From Candidatus Kuenenbacteria bacterium CG_4_8_14_3_um_filter_39_15 (GTDB taxonomy: Bacteria > Patescibacteriota > Patescibacteriia > UBA2196 > GWA2-42-15): DNA of 18,759 nucleotides. The stretch's first letter is position 1. Each line of letters starts with the position of its first letter. Shown one piece after another: positions 12,481 through 18,759 of this stretch. Below the pieces are notes generated by a model. It made no database searches and had not been told where the DNA came from. It was given only the letters and a program-made list of their open reading frames with translations. The stretch lies in assembly GCA_002782365.1 (NCBI GenBank), contig PFHP01000058.1:1-18759 (forward strand), given 5' to 3'. A program made the translations under genes and the position numbers.

Positions 12481-14559
12481 ATGATATACCAAACAAAAGT
12501 GGATAAATTAGCCATTAGCAATACCAAGGGCGATTATCAGTCATATGTTTATGTGGCGCCCTCTGACAGACAAGGGACAACCGGTTTGGGCCAGCTTTTT
12601 ATAGTGGCCGAGGCAAAATCACGCGAGAAAAAAATCCCCAGTATTTTAAATCAGTTAGTGGACGAGCTGTCGGAATATTATTATCACTCGCCCACTAAAA
12701 ACACCGAGGCGGCACTGGAAACGGCCGCGCAGTATTTTAATGAAAATATTGGTGATATTACTGGCAAGAACTTAAGGTGGCTAAAAGAAAAAATGAGTAT
12801 TTTGATCGCGGCGATCCAGGATAATAAATTGATTATTAGTAATTTTGGCGGTCTGAGCGCCTGGCTTTTCAGGAATAATAAAATCCACGATATCACCGCT
12901 GGAGGGAATAATAAAGATGTCACTGGCAAAAAAATACTCTGCCAGTTGATTAGCGGGCAATTAGTTGATGGGGATGTTTTACTTTTAACTAATAATACCA
13001 TCTTTGACTATTTTTCAGATGAAAAAATTAAAAAAACCGTAATGGGTTTGGCGCCGACACAGGCTTGCGCATTTTTTAAAAATACTTTGCTTGATTACAA
13101 AGTGTCAGTTGATTTTAGCACCATTATCATTAAATTCATGGCTTTTAAAAAAGCGCCGCAACAAATTATTGATGCCACCGCAGGAACTAATGTGCTCAAG
13201 GCGGCAGATAATGTGGAAATCTTAAATAAGGCTGAACCCGGGATAGCGGCTAAAATATTTATAAAGCTGGCTGGCTGGGTCAAAAACGGATTGGCTAAAA
13301 TTTATGCCTTGGTTAAAAAAGCAGGGACATTAAAAATGAGGGGCAAAAAAGAAGCAAAAAAAGAGGTCGGGGAATTGAGTGGGATGAATGTTAAGAGCGA
13401 GGAACAGATAGCTCGCGAAGACGAGAAAAAAAGAGTAAAAGGTTTGGCGTTTAAAAAATGGAAAAGCTTTAATATCGTAGAATACCGCTTAATATTACTA
13501 ATTATATTGGCAGCTATTTTATTTACCGGCAGTTTGTTTATAGTGAATAATAAAAAGAAAAATCAGGTGCAAAACGAGGAGTTCCAGGCGTTAGTTGAGG
13601 AAATAAACGGCAAAATAAATTCTGTTGAAGCGGCGCTGATATACAAAGATGAGGCTAGGGCGCAAGAACTTCTAAGCGAGGCTAATGATCTTCTGGCAAA
13701 ACTAACGAACAATAATCCTCAGGAGCAATACCAGTATCAGGAGTTAAAAAATGAGTTGGCCAAACAAGTTAAACGAATTTATAATTTAGAGACTATTACC
13801 AATCCGGAAGTGCTGGTGGAGCTACCACAAGACTTTGCGGCTACATCCAACATCTATGCTGATCCAAATAATATAATTTATTTAGCGCGCGGCGCTGAGA
13901 TTTATAAGGTGAATACCGGCAATAAGGCATTAGACAAGGTGGCGAGCATCACCGGACAAATTAAAAAGCTGGTATATTTTGAAAAGAATAAGCTGCTAAT
14001 TCTGACCAAGACTGGCGAGGTGTGGATAATGGATACCAATAACTACGGCGCCAGGAAAATTACTCTGGAACTGCCGAAAAAAAGCCAATTGGTTGACTTG
14101 GCCACTTACGGATTGAAAATATATTTGCTTGATGGCGGCAATAATAATATCTATAAATATAATTATCAGACAACTAGTTTTGGCACTCCCAGCAAATGGC
14201 TGTCTGGCGAGGATGATTTAACCGGCAATGAGGTAATTGTCGTTGACGGCAGTGTCTGGCTGGCGGCCAAGGACGGCCAGATAAGCAAATTTTTTAAAGG
14301 CAAAAAAGAAGTCTTCGGCTTAAAAGGAGCTTATGAAAAAATAAGCAGCCAGACACTGCTTGTAACTAATGAGACAAGCAACAACTTGTATTTGCTTGAC
14401 AGGGATAAAAATAGAATTCTCATCGCTGATAAAACCGGCCAGGTGTCAAAACAGCTTTTGGGCGATGAATTAGAAAAAATAGTTTCCATAGCGCCGAATA
14501 GCAATGAACGGGAATTATATCTTATGACGGTTAATAAGGTTTACAAGATAGGATTGTAA
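12481..14559 (+). CDS. Membrane protein: degenerate PP2C-like domain, TM helix, coiled coil, beta-propeller
   Basis: A 692-residue protein, function unknown. Residues 1-225 follow the PP2C (PPM) phosphatase layout: LGQLFIVAEAKSREKK (37-52) where PP2C has VADGMGGH, IISNFGGLSAWLFRN (118-132) where PP2C has ANVGDSRAYL, and GDVLLLTNNTIFDYFSDE (164-181) where PP2C has GD-x-LLL-x-SDGLTD. The metal-binding Asp residues are missing in all three. A basic linker follows (about 280-330), then one TM helix (about 337-355), a coiled coil rich in Glu/Gln (about 360-440), and repeated beta-strand blades to the end that look like a propeller (NIYADPNNIIYLARGAEIYK, with similar blades after it). With the PP2C part cytoplasmic, the propeller would be outside. 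It likely links a surface ligand to an inner partner. It ends at a bidirectional terminator. Confidence 0.85.
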   Translation: MIYQTKVDKLAISNTKGDYQSYVYVAPSDRQGTTGLGQLFIVAEAKSREKKIPSILNQLVDELSEYYYHSPTKNTEAALETAAQYFNENIGDITGKNLRWLKEKMSILIAAIQDNKLIISNFGGLSAWLFRNNKIHDITAGGNNKDVTGKKILCQLISGQLVDGDVLLLTNNTIFDYFSDEKIKKTVMGLAPTQACAFFKNTLLDYKVSVDFSTIIIKFMAFKKAPQQIIDATAGTNVLKAADNVEILNKAEPGIAAKIFIKLAGWVKNGLAKIYALVKKAGTLKMRGKKEAKKEVGELSGMNVKSEEQIAREDEKKRVKGLAFKKWKSFNIVEYRLILLIILAAILFTGSLFIVNNKKKNQVQNEEFQALVEEINGKINSVEAALIYKDEARAQELLSEANDLLAKLTNNNPQEQYQYQELKNELAKQVKRIYNLETITNPEVLVELPQDFAATSNIYADPNNIIYLARGAEIYKVNTGNKALDKVASITGQIKKLVYFEKNKLLILTKTGEVWIMDTNNYGARKITLELPKKSQLVDLATYGLKIYLLDGGNNNIYKYNYQTTSFGTPSKWLSGEDDLTGNEVIVVDGSVWLAAKDGQISKFFKGKKEVFGLKGAYEKISSQTLLVTNETSNNLYLLDRDKNRILIADKTGQVSKQLLGDELEKIVSIAPNSNERELYLMTVNKVYKIGL

Positions 14560-14572
14560 TTTTTAAGCCATT

Positions 14573-14609
14573 AAAAAACCCGCTCCGATGAGCATCGGAA
14601 CGGATTTTT
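14573..14609. terminator. Bidirectional terminator between the propeller gene and rplL
   Basis: AAAAAA, then CCG, a C/A mismatch, TCCGAT, loop GAGC, ATCGGA, CGG, A and TTTTT. The stem has nine pairs and is followed by a T-tract on both strands. It lies 13 nt after the plus-strand stop (14559) and 14 nt after the rplL stop (14624), so it can end both converging transcripts. Confidence 0.85.
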
Positions 14610-14623
14610 AATTGAAACAAATT

Positions 14624-15049
14624 TTATTTCAAAGTAACTTGGCCGCCAGCTGCTTCAAGTTTTTTCTTTATTTCCTCGGCCTCTTCTTTCTTGGCGCCGG
14701 CTTTGATTATGACCGGAGCGCCTTCCGCCATGTCTTTAGCTTCTTTCAAGCCTTTTTCAGTGACTTCGCGAATGACTTTAATGACGCCGATTTTATTTTC
14801 ACCGGTAGCGGTGAGTTCAACATCAAAATCTGATTTTTCCGCGGCAGCTTCTGCGCCGCCGTTACCAGCGGCTGGCATGGCAGCCATCATCATAGGAGCA
14901 GCAGCAGAAACACCAAATTTATCCTCAAGAATTTTAACCAGTTCTGATAGGTCAATGACTGACATTTTTTCAATCTCTGCTACGATTGATTTGAATTTGT
15001 CAGGAACGACAACGGTTTTTTCTTCTTGAGTTTTTTGTTCGTCTGCCAT
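14624..15049 (-). CDS. rplL: Ribosomal protein L7/L12
   Basis: The flexible stalk protein of the large ribosomal subunit that recruits translation GTPases. It is 141 residues from MADEQKTQ (ATG 15047-15049). The N-terminal dimerisation and L10-binding helix region is followed by an Ala/Met/Gly-rich hinge (AAAPMMMAAMPAAGNGGAEAAA), and the C-terminal domain has FDVELTATGENKIGVIK, KGLKEAKDMAEGAP and KKKLEAAGGQVTLK. It is longer than the E. coli protein (121) because of a charged N-terminal extension of about 20 residues. An in-frame ATG at 15071-15073 would add eight residues and cannot be excluded. It lies 38 nt after rplJ and shares its transcript and the upstream L10 leader. Confidence 0.96.
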   Translation of the reverse strand: MADEQKTQEEKTVVVPDKFKSIVAEIEKMSVIDLSELVKILEDKFGVSAAAPMMMAAMPAAGNGGAEAAAEKSDFDVELTATGENKIGVIKVIREVTEKGLKEAKDMAEGAPVIIKAGAKKEEAEEIKKKLEAAGGQVTLK

Positions 15050-15087
15050 ATTATTATCATTAATTAATAACATTATTTATTTATTTT

Positions 15088-15612
15088 TTACGACTTTTGA
15101 TCTTTAATTGCCTTTAAAACATTAACTAACCCTCGCATGTTGCCCGCTAGGACATTTACCAATCCGCTTAATGGCGCTTTGATTGTGCCAACGACTTTGG
15201 CAAGCAACTCTTGCTTTGATGGTAAAACAGCCAGCGCTTTGACTTTATGACTGTCAATCCAATTATTTTCCAGTATGCCGCCAACAATGTTCATATTATT
15301 ATTTTTGACGGCAAAATCATGAATGGCTTTGGCTGGGGCGACTTCATCTGCAGCTGAAATAGCCATGGCAACATTACCATTAATGCCCTTGAATAAATCC
15401 GTCTTAAAGCCTAATTTTTCAAAAGCTTTTCTAAGAAGTGTTTTTTTGATCACTGAATAATTGACATTCTCCTGATGCATGGTGTTTCTTAGCTGCTGAT
15501 CATCTTTGACTGTGATAGCTGAAAAACTAGCCAGGGTAGCTGACTTGGCATTTTTTATATTATCTGTCAGATTGCTTAAAACAGTTTCTTTTTGTTGTCT
15601 TGTTTTTGGCAT
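15088..15612 (-). CDS. rplJ: Ribosomal protein L10
   Basis: A base-of-stalk protein that binds 23S rRNA and carries L7/L12 dimers. It is 174 residues starting MPKTRQQKETVLSNL (ATG 15610-15612). The open frame continues upstream to 15666, but that extension reads through a GC-rich repeat and lacks L10 character, so it is rejected. Family features are NAKSATLASFSAITVKDDQQLR near the N-terminus, YSVIKKTLLRKAFE, and the C-terminal helix LVNVLAGNMRGLVNVLKAIKDQ that docks L12. There is no Shine-Dalgarno. The gene is preceded by its own promoter (15796-15824) and an L10 leader with an intrinsic terminator, so L10-L12 probably represses its own transcription. The usual rplK-rplA partners are not adjacent here. 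Confidence 0.95.
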   Translation of the reverse strand: MPKTRQQKETVLSNLTDNIKNAKSATLASFSAITVKDDQQLRNTMHQENVNYSVIKKTLLRKAFEKLGFKTDLFKGINGNVAMAISAADEVAPAKAIHDFAVKNNNMNIVGGILENNWIDSHKVKALAVLPSKQELLAKVVGTIKAPLSGLVNVLAGNMRGLVNVLKAIKDQKS

Positions 15613-15625
15613 AGAAATTAAATTT

Positions 15626-15647
15626 ATCCTGAGCGGAGCCGAAGGAT
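15626..15647. repeat. GC-rich palindromic repeat in the rplJ 5' leader
   Basis: ATCCT...AGGAT (15626-15630 / 15643-15647) around GAGCGGAGCCGA, with a second possible stem GAGCC (15636-15640) / GGCTC (15653-15657). The wording CCTGAGCGGAG-CGAAGG matches a motif found dispersed in many bacterial genomes. It lies between the leader terminator and the rplJ start, 13 nt before the ATG. Confidence 0.5.
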
Positions 15648-15677
15648 CCCATGGCTCTGTGTTCAATTGTTGATAAT

Positions 15678-15701
15678 AAAAAAACTACGGGGTAACCGCA
15701 G
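15678..15701 (-). terminator. Attenuator terminator in the rplJ leader
   Basis: On the minus strand, CTGCGG (15696-15701) - TTACC - CCGTAG (15685-15690), six pairs including one G-U, followed at once by seven T (15678-15684). It is an intrinsic terminator located before rplJ rather than after a gene. Its 5' arm is also part of a competing long-range stem with 15768-15776. Confidence 0.8.
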
Positions 15702-15776
15702 ATTAAGTAAAATTTTAGCTAAAATTAGCTTAAATTATACCTCGGCAGGTCTTATGGTTGCCTGCTGTCTGCGGTT
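15685..15776 (-). promoter_or_regulatory. Ribosomal protein L10 leader (transcription attenuator)
   Basis: The core reads CCGCAGACAGCAGGC, a loop, then CCTGCCGAGGT, the conserved L10-binding kink-turn hairpin of the L10 leader family (arms 15761-15765 and 15745-15749). Upstream AACCGCAGA (15768-15776) pairs perfectly over nine bases with TCTGCGGTT (15694-15702). That second strand is also the 5' arm of the terminator at 15678-15701. The two folds exclude each other: the nine-pair stem acts as antiterminator, and its loss frees the terminator. An AT palindrome AGCTAATTTTAGCT (15717-15730) lies between. By analogy with the Bacillus subtilis rplJL attenuator, bound L10-L12 should favour termination; the direction is inference. 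Confidence 0.88.
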
Positions 15777-15795
15777 GATTCACATTGTTAAAATC

Positions 15796-15824
15796 AATAT
15801 AACAAAAAAAAGATAGGATGTCAA
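15796..15824 (-). promoter_or_regulatory. Promoter of rplJ-rplL
   Basis: On the minus strand, -35 TTGACA (15819-15824, perfect), a 17-nt spacer, and -10 TATATT (15796-15801, 5 of 6). The expected start is about 15789, giving a leader of about 177 nt that contains the complete L10 leader. It lies immediately after the mltG stop (15827). Confidence 0.8.
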
Positions 15825-15826
15825 AT

Positions 15827-16891
15827 TCAATTCAAATACTTCTCCTTGTTCGCTTTATGCTCTTCAAAATCACGCCCGTAATGGACGTTGCTCTGGCTGT
15901 CAGTGAGAAAATACCAATAATCCGACGCTGCCGGATAGATGGCGGCTTTGATTGAAGCTAAACCGGGATTACTGATTGGGCCAGGTGGCAGGTCGCCGTA
16001 GAGATAGGTGTTGTAGAATGAATTTATTTTTAGGTCTTCAGCGGAAAGTGCCGGAGTTTTTTTGCCCGTAATATAGTTAATGGTGGAATCTGCCTGAAGC
16101 GGGACGCCTGCCTCAAACCGTTTCCAGAAAATGCCGGAAACAATCGCGCGATCATTGTCCGTCATAACTTCGCGTTCAATAATTGAAGCCATGGTGATAA
16201 TATCAAAAATAGTTTTGCCTTGAGCTTGAATATCTTGGCGCAGCTGCAGGGTTAATTTTTTATCAAAATTATTAAGCATTTTACGAACAATATCGTCAAT
16301 GGTCGCATAGGCAAAAAAACGGTAAGTATCAGGAAACATATAGCCTTCAAGATTGGCCATGGCTGGTTTGTCACTAAAAAAATCATAGCTTGAAATATCA
16401 AAATTAAATTTATTATTCGGCTGGTTTACGCCGGTTGCCTCAAAAAGCTCTTTTGTTTGAAACTTACCCATGTTTTCCAACCGCCAGGCAATGTCTTTAA
16501 CCGTCCAACCTTCAATCACTGTCAGTTCCCATTCTTGAGGTATTTCGCCGGCAACGAGGATTTCCGTCAGCCGCTTGATATTTATCACGTTTGGCAGATT
16601 ATATTCCCCGGCCTTGAGCTTACTTTCAATGCCTTTGAGATAAGTGTAGGTTTCAAAAACAAATTTATTTTTAATTATGCCGTCTTCAAAAAGATTCTGG
16701 CTGATTACATTGACGCTTTGTCCCTGACTGATGGTGAATTGGGTGTGCTCAATGGAAATAGGATTTAAAAGAATAAATAAAAACCAGATGCTCATTATAA
16801 AACCGGCAAAAATAACGAGGATAACAAAAACGCCGAAAATTTTCCGGCCACTTCTTTTTGCTTGACGCTTTTCAGGTTTGTAGACTTGCAT
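15827..16891 (-). CDS. mltG: Endolytic peptidoglycan transglycosylase MltG (YceG family)
   Basis: Cuts nascent glycan strands at the membrane and sets their length. It is 354 residues with a basic N-terminus, a TM helix at about 18-42, a LysM-like region, and the YceG catalytic part. That part has LEGYMFPDTY, the catalytic Glu239 in ASIIEREV, SGIFWKRFEAGVPLQADST and SFYNTYLYGDLPPGPISNPG. The start at 16889-16891 (MQVYKPEKRQ) is chosen over an ATG-less extension to 16927, because a promoter (16898-16927) covers that extension and predicts transcription from the A of this ATG. There is no Shine-Dalgarno, and manC ends 60 nt upstream. Together with the MurF-like ligase it shows that this organism makes peptidoglycan. 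Confidence 0.95.
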   Translation of the reverse strand: MQVYKPEKRQAKRSGRKIFGVFVILVIFAGFIMSIWFLFILLNPISIEHTQFTISQGQSVNVISQNLFEDGIIKNKFVFETYTYLKGIESKLKAGEYNLPNVINIKRLTEILVAGEIPQEWELTVIEGWTVKDIAWRLENMGKFQTKELFEATGVNQPNNKFNFDISSYDFFSDKPAMANLEGYMFPDTYRFFAYATIDDIVRKMLNNFDKKLTLQLRQDIQAQGKTIFDIITMASIIEREVMTDNDRAIVSGIFWKRFEAGVPLQADSTINYITGKKTPALSAEDLKINSFYNTYLYGDLPPGPISNPGLASIKAAIYPAASDYWYFLTDSQSNVHYGRDFEEHKANKEKYLN

Positions 16892-16897
16892 ATAATA

Positions 16898-16927
16898 ATT
16901 ATACAAATAACGAAGTAAAAAAGTCAA
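16898..16927 (-). promoter_or_regulatory. Promoter of mltG, leaderless type
   Basis: On the minus strand, -35 TTGACT (16922-16927), an 18-nt spacer, and a perfect -10 TATAAT (16898-16903). The seventh base past the -10 box is 16891, the A of the chosen ATG, so the mRNA is predicted to have no leader. This also decides the start codon. Confidence 0.7.
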
Positions 16928-16951
16928 TGAGACCAGAGTAAATGCTCTTTT

Positions 16952-17989
16952 CTACAAATATTTTTCCAACCCTGCCTGCTCTAATTTTTCCAACAGCTCG
17001 GTAATCTGTTTGACTTTATCTTTTGGCACAACGATCAGAGCATCTTTGGTGTTGACGACCACCTGGCCGGCGAGGCCGACGGTCGCGAGGAGCTTTTTGT
17101 CTTCAAAATTGTAAACCAAACAGTCCTTTGAATTCAGATTAAACACTCTGCCTTGAGTGACATTATCGTCAGGACTCTGCTGTCGAGCTTCTTTAAAAGC
17201 GTAAAGAGTGCCGGGATCTGACCAGCCCAGATTGGTTTTCAGAATAACTGCGTTTGATAAATCAAGCCGCTCAATAATTGCTTGGTCAAAACTGATTTTA
17301 GGAGTATGGGCATAGTCATTTTTAACTGACTGGCACATTTCAGGAGCAAGTTTTTGAAATTGATCATTGAGAAATTTAATTGAGGTAATAAAGTAGCCCG
17401 GATTCCAAAAATATTCTCCTGACTTAAACATTTTACGGCAGACAGCCGGCTGCGGCTTGTATTGCCAACCAAGGAATTTGAAATAATCGCACTTCCCTAT
17501 CCGGCCGACTTTTTCTCCGACATGAATCCAGCCTAAGTTATCATTGGCAAAACGAGGTTGTTCGGCGAGGAAAATAAATCTGTTAGGATTTTCTTGAATT
17601 AATTTTTCAGCGGTTTTTAGATGCTTAACGAACTCTTGCGGCTGATCCATAAGGTGATCGGCCCAAAGAATGGCTACCGGGCCGGATTGGTTTGCTTGGA
17701 TTAATTTCTGGAGCGCCAGGCAGACGGCCGGGCCGTTATTTCTTCTTTCAGGCTCAATAATAACATGATTTCTCTTTAGCTCCGGCAGTTCTTTTAAGGC
17801 TAAATTTTTAAATTCGGGGGTAAGCTGCAAATAAATATTTTCCGTACCAAAATAGGGAGCTATTCTTTGCCAGGTGAGCTCTAATGTTGATTGGCCATTA
17901 AATATTTTTTGGAATTGTTTGGGAAATTTACGGCGAGAGATTGGCCAGAATCTGGTACCAACACCGCCGGCAAAGATTATAATCTTCAT
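16952..17989 (-). CDS. manC: Mannose-1-phosphate guanylyltransferase (stand-alone GMP domain)
   Basis: Makes GDP-mannose from GTP and mannose-1-phosphate for glycan synthesis. It is 345 residues. The nucleotidyltransferase signature AGGVGTRFWPISRRKFPKQF spans residues 7-26. Further motifs are ILWADHLM (Mg-binding Asp), EYFWNPGYFITSIKF, and TNLGWSDPGTLYAFKE, typical of the ManC/RfbM family. The C-terminal phosphomannose-isomerase domain of the roughly 470-residue bifunctional form is absent, so this is the single-function type. No Shine-Dalgarno is seen; the 67-nt gap to gpmI is mostly a G/C-clustered repeat. GDP-mannose would be a natural donor for the GT4 enzymes at 5190-9191. A related sugar nucleotidyltransferase with another substrate remains possible. 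Confidence 0.9.
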   Translation of the reverse strand: MKIIIFAGGVGTRFWPISRRKFPKQFQKIFNGQSTLELTWQRIAPYFGTENIYLQLTPEFKNLALKELPELKRNHVIIEPERRNNGPAVCLALQKLIQANQSGPVAILWADHLMDQPQEFVKHLKTAEKLIQENPNRFIFLAEQPRFANDNLGWIHVGEKVGRIGKCDYFKFLGWQYKPQPAVCRKMFKSGEYFWNPGYFITSIKFLNDQFQKLAPEMCQSVKNDYAHTPKISFDQAIIERLDLSNAVILKTNLGWSDPGTLYAFKEARQQSPDDNVTQGRVFNLNSKDCLVYNFEDKKLLATVGLAGQVVVNTKDALIVVPKDKVKQITELLEKLEQAGLEKYL

Positions 17990-18004
17990 AGTGATAATTA
18001 AGGC

Positions 18005-18056
18005 CTCTCCCCTAGCCCTTCCCCTTTTGAAAAAAGGGGAGGGGTATGGGGTGGGG
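18005..18056. repeat. G/C-clustered palindromic repeat between gpmI and manC
   Basis: Plus strand: a C-rich half (CTCCCCTAGCCCTTCCCC), TTTTGAAAAAA in the centre, then a G-rich half (GGGGAGGGGTATGGGGTGGGG). The core CCCTTCCCCTTTT / AAAAGGGGAGGGG forms about 12 pairs with one bulge. It begins directly after the gpmI TGA and contrasts with the AT-rich surroundings. No T-tract follows on the minus strand, so it is not a standard terminator. Confidence 0.65.
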
Positions 18057-18759
18057 TCATTTAATAATCAAATTTTTCCCTGTCATTTCTTGAGGTTGAT
18101 CACGTTTCATCAGATAAAGAACGGTGGGCGCTACATCAGCCAGAATACCATTGGGGCGAAGTTTTATTTTTTTAATTGACTCTGCCGGGCCAATAACACA
18201 AAAAGGAACGGGGAAACAGGAGTGCTCGGTGTCAATTTTACCGCTTGGAATATCAATCATTTCTTCAGCATTGCCATGGTCAGCAGTAATGATAACCACG
18301 CCTTTATTTTTAGTGACTACTTCATCCACAATATTCTTAAGACATTGATCCATTTTTTCTAAACTCTTAATGGTGGCGGTTAAATTACCGGTATGGCCGA
18401 GCATATCCGGGTTGGCAAAATTAATAGCGATAAAATCATAAATTCTATTTTGAATATTTTTAACTACCAGGTCAGTAATAACACCAGCAGACATATTGGG
18501 CGCCAAGTCATATGATTTGACATCAGACGATTTGATTAAAATTCTTTCTTCTCCGGCAACTGGATTGGCATAACCGCCGTTAAAAAAATATGTCAGGTGA
18601 CCGTATTTATCGGTTTCAGCGATGTAAAGTTGGCGCAGGTCGGAAAGTTCCATGGGCAGGGTACTTTTCAAATCGGGCGAGGGATAGGCAGTCAAAATAT
18701 TAGGCAGATCCGGCCCAAAATCAGTTAGGGCAACAAAGATAAAATTATTTAATTTTCTT
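18057..18759 (-). CDS. gpmI: 2,3-bisphosphoglycerate-independent phosphoglycerate mutase, C-terminal 233 residues (cut by window edge)
   Basis: Interconverts 3- and 2-phosphoglycerate in glycolysis; a two-Mn enzyme of the alkaline phosphatase superfamily. The frame is open to the window edge. Matching family blocks are VALTDFGPDLPN, AETDKYGHLTYFFNGG (substrate and metal region), YDFIAINFANPDMLGHTG, VVIITADHGNAEEM (metal-binding Asp-His) and DTEHSCFPVPF. These cover the last part of the phosphatase/mutase domain; the catalytic Ser and the transferase insert lie outside. Typical length is about 510 residues, so a little under half is here. It ends with TGA, used as a real stop. manC follows 67 nt downstream and may share its transcript. 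Confidence 0.94.
   Translation of the reverse strand, partial: RKLNNFIFVALTDFGPDLPNILTAYPSPDLKSTLPMELSDLRQLYIAETDKYGHLTYFFNGGYANPVAGEERILIKSSDVKSYDLAPNMSAGVITDLVVKNIQNRIYDFIAINFANPDMLGHTGNLTATIKSLEKMDQCLKNIVDEVVTKNKGVVIITADHGNAEEMIDIPSGKIDTEHSCFPVPFCVIGPAESIKKIKLRPNGILADVAPTVLYLMKRDQPQEMTGKNLIIK

Noticed and set aside
14691..15029. 112-residue Ala/Ser-rich open frame opposite rplL
   Set aside because: It is a mirror of the alanine-rich L7/L12 coding sequence; no promoter or initiation signal.
15613..15666. N-terminal extension of L10 (MNTEPWDPSAPLR...)
   Set aside because: It is translated from a GC-rich repeat and is not L10-like; MPKTRQQKE is the usual L10 start style.
16892..16927. Longer MltG start at 16927
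   Set aside because: The extension is covered by a good promoter (TTGACT-18-TATAAT) whose start point is the internal ATG at 16891.
18057..18059. Possible TGA recoding as in some CPR groups
   Set aside because: gpmI ends at TGA exactly where the family ends, other stops are TAA, and Trp/Gly use normal codons.

Overview
The window (about 18.8 kb, AT-rich, standard genetic code) reads like a chromosomal segment of a Candidate Phyla Radiation / Patescibacteria bacterium, most likely of the Parcubacteria type. The reasons are the compact protein forms (a MurF without its usual N-terminal domain, a stand-alone GMP-type ManC), a eukaryote/archaea-like IleRS, very tight gene spacing, almost no Shine-Dalgarno sequences, and several large lineage-style proteins of unknown function. 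TGA is used as a stop, so this is not a TGA-recoding CPR group. The taxonomic placement is inference.

Layout. Positions 1-631 (-) hold the 5' part of ileS. Back-to-back promoters at 638-697 drive ileS leftward and a thioredoxin/DsbD-like membrane protein rightward; that gene is followed after 3 nt by tRNA-Glu(CTC). From 2076 to 12395 everything is on the minus strand. In transcription order it contains a winged-helix/nucleotidyltransferase-like regulator, a pseudouridine synthase read in frame into dUTPase, thymidylate synthase, a DHFR/RibD-C reductase, a GT4 glycosyltransferase, then (from its own promoter at 7971-7999) a second GT4, a GtrA-GT4 fusion, a 530-residue membrane protein, a short MurF-like ligase, and a 74-residue unknown protein. 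A divergent promoter pair at 12424-12471 separates this from a plus-strand gene for a 692-residue membrane protein (degenerate PP2C-like domain, one TM helix, coiled coil, beta-propeller). That gene converges on rplJ-rplL (-) at a bidirectional terminator. Further right, all on the minus strand, are a classic L10 leader with a terminator/antiterminator switch, mltG with its own promoter, manC, and the 3' part of gpmI running off the edge.

The genes fall into three themes. The first is dTMP supply (dut, thyA, DHFR-like). The second is the cell envelope (three GT4 modules, a GtrA membrane domain, ManC for GDP-mannose, MurF-like ligase, MltG). The third is translation (ileS, tRNA-Glu, pseudouridine synthase, L10/L12).

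The most interesting signals are: promoters whose predicted start sites fall on or within a few bases of the ATG (leaderless mRNAs); a twin-hairpin palindromic element inserted in frame inside a glycosyltransferase; a pseudo-PP2C/beta-propeller membrane protein next to a divergent regulator; an rsuA/rluB-dut in-frame fusion across a perfect hairpin; a compensated 19-56 tertiary pair in tRNA-Glu; and an L10 attenuator with mutually exclusive stems. No CRISPR array, IS element or phage gene was seen, and no stretch over 300 bases lacks a gene.
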